Part shown: piece by piece, positions 57,901 through 64,000 of the stretch
Layout: every line of letters begins with the position of its first letter
Numbering within the stretch: the stretch's first letter is position 1
Source: Bolinopsis microptera
Lineage: Eukaryota > Ctenophora > Tentaculata > Lobata > Bolinopsidae
Assembly: GCF_026151205.1 (NCBI RefSeq)
Contig: NC_087082.1
Span: 12,743,865 to 12,807,864, forward strand
DNA: 64,000 nt
Direction: 5' to 3'
The notes under the pieces: model-generated
What the model was told of the DNA's origin: nothing
Databases searched by the model: none
The model's input: the letters and a program-made list of their open reading frames with translations, nothing else
Program-made: the position numbers and the translations under genes

Positions 57901-60900
57901 AACTATTACGATTGGGAAACACCACATTAGGCTACCAGCTGCTGAACATCCAGGCAATCCTTACAGCCTTTTCAAAGATGAGGACGGCTCTGCTTGCAGA
58001 AGGTGACTCAATTAAAATCAACAAATGCGCCTGCTGTGTTCAAAATAAAATCTCCAACCATCCCCTCCGAAAGAAAGCTAGGCGGAACACGAAAGGAAGC
58101 GTGAAAGCGGTTTCGAATAGTCATCAACTGAGGGCAAGCTGGGGAGCCAATTTCTTTTTCAGTACAAAAGTGAAAACTCTTTCTCTATTAGATTCCATGA
58201 AAGAGGAGCGGCAGATGTGTGATGGATGCTACGAGGAAATCGAAGAAAAGTCAAGCAAAGGAATATCACACTTTTCCAAACCCTCGCGATCGTTGACGTT
58301 GAAAATTCGAAAACGGTCGGCAGCTTTGTATGACGCCCACTGTGAAGTGCAGGGACTATATGCAAAAGCTAATGACAATGAAGAACGATGCGATGGTATA
58401 TGCGTAAAGTGTGATCAGCAAATTACCTTCTGCCAAGATATCCTCGATAAGAGGTTCGAGGAATTGGAATTGGCTCTAGAGGATATGAGAAGTTGTGCTG
58501 GGGCCCATGAAGTAATAGGTTTGAAGAATAAAGACGAGACTAAGCTTTGTACGGAAACATTCCCCAAACCCCCAGAAATTCCCGCTGAAGAAAGGGCCCA
58601 TTTTAGATCAAAAAATATGGTCTATAGTAAAAATATACTTGACCATATCGGCACTGCTTTAGTCAAGTCCCTTCATTGCAGACATTGCAAAAGCCATTTG
58701 AAAGCAACTATTGCAGCCTTTAAAAGACTCATGAAATGCAAATCACCTTCACCTGAGAACCAACCAGTTAATCTTGAGGACTGTGATATCAGTGTTCTCC
58801 GCAGTTTAGACGTTTTCTACTCTGAGCGACTATCAAACTCACTTTTACATGGGCGCTGCTTTAAGTGCGAGAAATCACTTGACTTGATTGGAGGAGGAAC
58901 AGAGAGTAGTGACGATTCCTCTGATATGCCATCAGATTCAGGTTCATCTGCAAAGATTTCTTCAGCAGCAGAGGATTATTCAGATCCAAATATTTTCTTT
59001 GAGGACGATAAATCAGATGATGGAGATAAACAGGGGCCTAAGAAAATGATGGAAGAGATGACTGAAGAAGACTATAAGAACTTGATCGAAGAATTTACCG
59101 TCACTGGTATGGATATCCTTGACGACAATCCTGAGTTAATGGATGATCTATACAGGTTGTTGAGATTAGATGATGATCCTGTTGATCTGGCAGACACAAA
59201 GTTGGACCTTCTTGCTTTTCCTGAAATATTTAGTTGGGGTGTTGGCGGAAGGAGGGGTTTTAGAGGTGAAGAAGCAAAACCACTGCAGTATGAAAAGTCT
59301 AGGCTTATGTCCAGCAATGGGCCTACTCGAAGGAATATACAGCATCTGTTTCACTTAGCAGGGGAGAATGAGCGTAGAAAAGTTCGATCAAGTATCTTCG
59401 CTACACTGAAGAATGTACAAGGAATGGGGAACTTAGATGCGGCGTCTTTACTCAACAAAATCAAAATGAAAGATCCAGCCTTATTGAAAAGGATAAACAA
59501 AGTATTAAGATTGGTTCCAAATACACAAGCTTACTGGGAAAGTACGCGTGCAAAACTGAAGGCACAAATAGAAAAGTTTGGCCCACCTACGTTTTTCGCC
59601 ACTTTCAGCCCTAGTGAGTACGACTGGGAGGATTTACTTCAACACCTAAAAGATGCCAACAGCGACATACCTAATGTGGATGACCTGTCTCCTTCTGCAT
59701 TACTGAACAAAGACCCTGTATTAACATCCACTTACATCCACAAAAGATTCGATGCACTTTTGAAGTTCATTATTGATGCCGAACCTTTAGGAAAAGTTAA
59801 GTCACATTTTGTGAGACATGAATATCAGTCTCGAGGTACTGTTCACTTTCACACATTTTTATGGATTGATAAAAGCCCCCTGATTGGCAAAAGTTCTGAC
59901 GCGGAGGTCGCAAGCTTTATTCAAAAACACATCACGTGCAAACTCCCTGACCCAGTGAATGAGGCAACCTTATCCGATGTAGTGGGAAGCTACCAAGATC
60001 ATTCATGCCGATCGTATTGCTTGAGGGCATTCAAAAAGTCTCATAATTCATCAAAGGCAAAGAACGAATCAGCTTCTTCAACTAAGTCAAAAACAAAAGT
60101 TGCATGCAGATTTGGGTTCCCAAGGCCAAAGTCGAAGAAATTCATTCTGCATGATGTTTTGTCGAGTGTTATTGGACGGAAAACTAAACAGATGAAACAG
60201 AGACTGTACGATTTGCCGAGAACTGAAGAAGAAAGAAGAATTAATGATTATAATCCAATTTTATCGTTTCTGTGGAAAGGTAATATGGACATTCAATTCC
60301 TTGCTGAAGATAGTTACTCGATCACACAATATGTTACAAAGTACATCACCAAGGGGGAGACAAGTGTTATCGACATAGATGAAGCGGACCTGAAAGATCT
60401 GTCTAAAACATCTTATCAGAATCTCTCCAAGTTTGCGTTCCAGCTACTTAAATCCCGCGAGATGGGGGCACATGAAGCAGCTGATAGGATCCTTCAAAAC
60501 AGTGGTGAACTCTGGAGATCTTCAGAAACGTTTGTGTGGCTACCAACAACCACTCCAGACCGACGGACTAGGGTTTTGAGAAGCTTAAATGAGTTACAAA
60601 ACCAGAAACCTGACAGCACCAATGTATTTTTTGATGATTGGGTACACGTTTTTTATCCGAATAGACCTCGAACAAAGGATTTCGAAAACATGTCACTGTA
60701 TGATTTCGTCTCCAGGTACGAGAAAGTGATTGGAAAACCTGAAAAGTTTGAAAAAGAAGAGAAAGAAAAGTACATCAAGATCAAGGATGAAAGTGGAAAA
60801 TACATACGAACTCTTCAACGGAGAAAAAAAGAACCTGTTATTTACCATCACAACTATTCAGTAAAAACTGATCCTGAGCTGTTCTATTACAGCATGTTAG

Positions 60901-61340
60901 CTCTTTATAAGCCATGGCGAAATGAAGCAGACATCGCTAGCTCTCACGACAAATACAGCGATGCGTTTTTTGATGCTGTCGAGGACTTTTCACAGCTCAA
61001 GGAAATGTCTAGCAAGAAGATCAATATTGAAAAGGCTAGAGAGAAGATGGAAAAGGAAGCAGAAGCAAAAATGGCAGCATCTGGGACAGCAACTCCTTCA
61101 CAGGCTGAGGATGACATCGATCTCGGAAATCAAGGTCTTAGATCCGGCCTACGAGATTTTGAGATAGTCAACGATAGAAGCGAAATAAAGTCTCATGGGG
61201 AACTTGAATCGTTCGTCAAAACATTGAATGAAGATCAAAAAAGAGTATACATCAAAGTCACTAAACATATTGAGCATATGGTTCGACATAGGGACAAAGA
61301 ATGCACGGGCAAGGAGTGCAGTCGACCTCTCAATTTATAA
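48982..61340 (+). CDS. Helitron Rep protein, multi-exon 5' part and HUH domain (helicase split off)
   Basis: Exons with matching phases: 48982-49038 (ATG), 49231-49320, 49523-49627, 49745-49870, possibly 52559-52609, then 53202-53271, 53389-53456, 53644-53778, 53947-54085 and 54568-61340. The long last exon has a 17-residue repeat (SSLAGKSSLKEAASRYQ, six copies, 54930-55235). Many CxxC pairs follow (CISC, CNYC, CVRC, CACC, CDGC, CVKC, CRHC, CFKC) separated by acidic Ser-rich linkers. The Helitron_like_N/Rep region begins with FFATFSPSEYDW (about codon 1664 counted from 54591). HUH is VHFHTFLW (about 1751) and the two-tyrosine motif is QYVTKYITK (about 1914). The Rep nicks and joins ssDNA in rolling-circle transposition. 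TAA at 61338 is created by the insertion at 61340; coding resumes at 62284. Introns have taken in copy C and a LINE fragment. Confidence 0.85.
49882..51660 (+). mobile_element. Helitron-like element copy C, loop in 'flop' orientation
   Basis: 1,779 bp, same ends and body as copy B. Inserted between A and T about 11 nt downstream of the donor of the Helitron exon 49745-49870 (AAT|GTTAGT). The 45-nt loop at 51475-51519 is the exact reverse complement of the loop of copy B. Confidence 0.9.
51333..51660. repeat. 3' terminal palindrome of copy C
   Basis: Same arms as in copy B. Loop starts CAAATCAATAAGCATTATTA and ends CGTGATCGAATGG, the inverse of B. Confidence 0.95.
51830..52558 (-). pseudogene. 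LINE reverse transcriptase C-terminal fragment in Helitron intron
   Basis: Continuous minus-strand reading from GLLINIGKTKYM through FKYLGSFIASTSRDI, KIKTKIFRTAVEPVLLYGAE, TRMLRRVFG and RRLRFAGHVYR to a stop at 51847. RTE/CR1-like pattern, distinct from the family at 19818 and 38250. 5' truncated at about 52558. Confidence 0.85.
54930..55235 (+). repeat. Coding minisatellite, 51 bp x 6
   Basis: In-frame repeat in the Helitron ORF encoding SSLAGKSSLKEAASRYQ-like units. Units differ at a few codons (L/R, A/T/S, Q/E/H). Confidence 0.93.
61333..61339. repeat. Target duplication of inserted element, left
   Basis: ATTTATA, repeated at 62282-62288. Removing one copy and the insert restores the phase across Rep and helicase. 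Confidence 0.75.
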
Positions 61341-61344
61341 TAAC

Positions 61345-61500
61345 ATAAACCCGCCACGCAAAGGGTTTATATAACAGATCATCCCGCGCTAGCGGGATGA
61401 TCTGATAAACACATACGAGTGCGCGCAGCGCACGAGTTTTGTGTTGATATGTAATCCCGAAGCGCCAGCTGAGGGATTACATTTATTTAGCCCTGAGCGT
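61345..61500. repeat. Chain of four hairpins
   Basis: Consecutive palindromes: ATAAACCC..GGGTTTAT, CAGATCATCCCGC-GCTA-GCGGGATGATCTG, a hairpin around GTGCGCGCAGCGCAC, and ATGTAATCCC..GGGATTACAT. Each has a different stem and no common sequence except GC-rich loops and CCCG. Confidence 0.85.
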
Positions 61501-61547
61501 GAAGTGTTTATGGATTATAATTATCTCCGGCGATTTCGACAAGGGAT

Positions 61548-61769
61548 TTATACTTTAGAGTCAAATCCAACAGAAACAAGAAAGCACTCTAAAATGTAGT
61601 TGAGTCGTTGAACAGGAATTTGGTCAAAGTCATTGAAGTCACGAGCAAATCTGGATGACTGAAGCCAAGAATTAAATTTGTTTAGAGCCCAGTTGTTGAC
61701 TCTAACTGTACTGTCCGGAACACGATTGGAAAGCAGTTCATCAATCTGAATGTCAAACCGATCTGTCAT
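61548..61769 (-). pseudogene. Fragment of Crypton/KIAA1958-like tyrosine recombinase, N-terminal domain
   Basis: 73 codons. IDELLSNRVPDSTVRVNNWA, then LNKFNSWLQSS and LNYILECFLVSV fit the helical core-binding N-terminal part found in Crypton-derived proteins (pattern: F..WL, then L..L..F). The catalytic domain with R..H-R-Y is absent, so the element is non-autonomous. The family call is by pattern only. Confidence 0.55.
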
Positions 61770-61976
61770 AGTGGAGCAATAGCTTGAACGTTAGCAGGAA
61801 CAAGAGCTGGAAGGAGAGCAAGCAAAACAATACTATTTTTAGGGCACGGACAAGGGTAGCTGGCTAGTCGCCAACTTCTCACGCCACGCGTTGGAGAAAT
61901 TCCAAGAATTAGCTGCTTTGGCAACGTTCCCAGGAATTTGCGTGTAAAAGAAGTGGACGGTTACGATGTTTCATAT

Positions 61977-62060
61977 CACGTGGTGCGCTTTCGTGTCACG
62001 TGGTATAGACTCGGCGTATGCTATTGGTGGCACGTGGTACGCACGTGACGCGCCCACGTG
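61977..62060. promoter_or_regulatory. Cluster of five CACGTG E-boxes
   Basis: CACGTG at 61977, 61997, 62031, 62042 and 62055, upstream of the recombinase fragment on the minus strand. CACGTG binds bHLH factors such as Myc/Max, USF and CLOCK in animals. Role here is inference. Confidence 0.6.
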
Positions 62061-62283
62061 ATCGCGCGTCTAACTGTTCTACTAGTACTATTATCGAGTT
62101 CTAATCAGCAGTATCATTGATTATTGTAAGTCGGAGAATTGAATGATAAACATCAGTTACGACTAAAAAGCGGGCCGGGTTTATACAAATTTCCGGGGCG
62201 GGATGATATCACCTTGAGATGTTTATCTAACAGCGGGCCGGGCTGAGTGATAATATGATCCCGCGTCGAAATCCCGGAGATAT

Positions 62284-64000
62284 TTATATGTTAGTGGATT
62301 TGGTGGAACAGGAAAATCTTATTTGATAAAAGCCCTTCAAGGATATCTTTGGGTTCAGAAAAACCTGTTTGACGAATCCACTGATATTGCCTTAACGGCA
62401 CCAACGGGGCTTGCTGCAGCTAATGTGGGAGGGCAAACACTGCATAGTCTCTTCAGTTTGCCAGTTGAGCATGGAGAAAAACTGCCGAAATACGCCGCCC
62501 TCAAGAAGAATTCGATGCAGCAAACAAGAACTGTACTGAAAGATCTAGCTTTGCTCGTAATTGATGAGATCAGCATGGTGTCAGCAGAGATGATGATGTC
62601 AATCAATTTGAGATTACAGGAGATTTTCGGTGCCGATGAGTTGTTTGGCGGTAAAACAGTAATTGTTTTCGGTGATCTACTGCAGTTGCCTCCTGTCCAT
62701 GGAAAACGGCCATTTCAGGATTTGTCCGGGGATGATGTTCACAACTTAACAGGCGGTCTTAGAATCCCTAGCCACTTGTGGGGGAACTTCGAGTACGATG
62801 AACTCACCATCAATCAGCGTCAAAAAGGAGAGGAGAATGAAAAATGGAGTTCTTTACTAGGCAGGATTCGTATTGGCCGCCAAAGTCAAGATGATATCAA
62901 CATTCTTCAAGAGCGACTTATCCCAGTCAGACAATGCGAATTACCTAATCAACACTTAGATCAGATCGTTGATTACTACCTCAATTTGCAAAACCAGTTC
63001 CCTACCACTGTTTGTCTATTGCCAAAAAGGAACATGATGGATTCTTTTAATATGACAGTCATGAACAAACTGTTCCCCAAGGCAATAAAGGTTGAGGCAG
63101 ATGATGACGTTGACGGTAGAACAAATGCTGACAAAAAACGGGCATTAGATGCAGTTCTGAAGATTGATAAATTGGGTGACTCTCGAAATACGGCTGACTT
63201 GGAAAAGTGTCTTTTCTTGAGCGAGGGTGTCCGAATAATGCTAAGAAAGAATATTGATACAGCGAAAGGGCTCGTAAATGGTGCTATGGGAATAGTAACA
63301 AAAATTGTATCTTTTGAGGAACTTTTAGTGGAATTTGATGGGATTGACGGCGTTGTTACAATAACGAGGGATACTCGAAAAGTTAAATTGTTCGAAGATT
63401 CCTACCTCCATCGTCGACAGTTTCCTATCAGTACCGGATACGCCCTTACCATCCACAAAGCGCAGGGCATGTCTCTGAGTCACGTGTTTTGCGACTTAGG
63501 AAGTATGATCTTTGCAACTGGTCAGATTTATGTTGCTTTGAGCAGGTGCAAGACTCTTGACGGACTTCATTTAGTCAACTTTGACGAATCACGGATAACT
63601 GTTGACCGTCTGGCTATTAATGAGTATGTAAGACTCAAGAGTAAACCTATCATAGCAGCAGGGATCACTCTGAAGACTGATGACCAGCCAGAATCAAACA
63701 AAAAGGGCAAGAAAAGACAGACGAAGAAGAAGAATGAGAGGATATGGTATGAAACCGACGCTGCAAAGAAGGCTAAAGCGACTGTGAATGATACCTTAAA
63801 GAATGACAAAAAGGATCAATCAAAAGCACGCAAGAAAAAGCAGCCGGTTAAACCAAAGAAAACGAAGCCAACTACTGAGAGGAACTCAAGTTTAACAGCA
63901 GCTAATATCAGTACACACATCAATCAGATCTACGTCGGAATTCCTGCTGAGTATATTCCGACTACTGATATTGTTAGTGGTGCAGAAATGCTGTTAGCAT
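62284..64000 (+). CDS. Helitron Pif1-type helicase (runs off window end)
   Basis: Open from 62284 to the window end with no stop; continues the Rep frame if the 942-bp insert is removed. Walker A is VSGFGGTGKSYLI, followed by TAPTGLAAANVGGQTLHSLF, Walker B LLVIDEISMVS, VFGDLLQLPPV, INQRQ, then the superfamily-1 motifs TGYALTIHKAQGMSLSHV and YVALSRCKTLDGL. This is the 5'-3' DNA helicase that unwinds the nicked strand in rolling-circle transposition. After the helicase there is a Lys-rich tail (KKGKKRQTKKKNER and similar). The 3' end lies beyond the window. Confidence 0.92.

Larger units (their letters stand above)
61340..62281 (-). mobile_element. 942-bp element with hairpin chain and Crypton-like recombinase fragment
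   Basis: Inserted between the Rep and helicase coding parts, with a 7-bp duplication. It has an inverted pair ATCTCCGGCGATTTCGAC (61523-61540) and GTCGAAATCCCGGAGAT (62265-62281, at the right boundary). The left pair member is 183 bp inside the left boundary; those 183 bp are a chain of hairpins. A minus-strand ORF of 73 codons (61769-61548) and a CACGTG-rich probable promoter (61977-62060) lie inside. Short CCCGC-containing motifs recur near both ends. Confidence 0.7.

Noticed and set aside
1-64000. tRNA, rRNA and CRISPR arrays
   Set aside because: No box A/box B pair with cloverleaf, no rRNA-like stretch and no spaced direct-repeat array found by reading both strands.

Overview
This is a metazoan nuclear window: spliced genes with GT-AG introns, a class A receptor, a full myotubularin gene, LSM6, interstitial TTAGGG-like repeats, and AT-rich intergenic DNA filled with transposons. 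The mix of Penelope, L1/Tx1-like LINE, multi-exon Helitron, Crypton-like and hAT-like elements, together with an aerolysin-fold secreted protein, fits an early-branching animal. A hydrozoan or other cnidarian is my guess, at low confidence. No bacterial features, CRISPR arrays or convincing tRNA/rRNA genes are seen.

Layout. 1-2.9 kb is empty apart from a short minisatellite. 3.0-4.1 kb carries a rhodopsin-like GPCR (+). 5.4-18.2 kb is one myotubularin-family phosphoinositide phosphatase gene on the minus strand. I could assemble it from 15 phase-consistent exons (591 codons). Its introns hold LSM6 on the same strand, a single-pass membrane protein gene on the opposite strand, a Penelope-like retroelement with an intact 945-codon ORF, and a large foldback element with a 31-nt G run. 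18.3-29.7 kb is a repeat graveyard: hAT-like MITEs with target duplications, a TTAA-flanked MITE, nested members of one TIR family, a three-armed foldback, and copy A of a Helitron-like non-autonomous element. 29.7-36.5 kb is a 6.8-kb LINE with a 13-bp target duplication, an intact SGNH-esterase ORF1 and a frameshifted ORF2. It sits at the very end of the coding region of a minus-strand, five-exon secreted aerolysin-like gene (36.5-39.8 kb), whose first intron holds another LINE fragment. 41.7-43.6 kb encodes a secreted protein of three 185-residue repeats. 44.8-51.7 kb holds copies D, B and C of the Helitron-like element, B nested inside D. 49.0 kb to the window end is a multi-exon Helitron gene (Rep/HUH, many CxxC pairs, then a Pif1-type helicase). 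It is split between Rep and helicase by a 942-bp element with a 7-bp duplication and a fragment of a Crypton-like recombinase.

Most notable observation: copies B and C of the Helitron-like element are indistinguishable by eye over 1,779 bp except that the 45-nt loop at the centre of their roughly 140-bp 3' terminal inverted repeat is perfectly inverted. This is a flip/flop arrangement like that of DNA elements replicated through terminal hairpins. The elements start with TC, sit between A and T, and show no target duplication, which are Helitron hallmarks, but they end in a giant palindrome rather than a CTRR end.

All spliced models were derived by eye from splice consensus, phase and family resemblance; no alignment was run.
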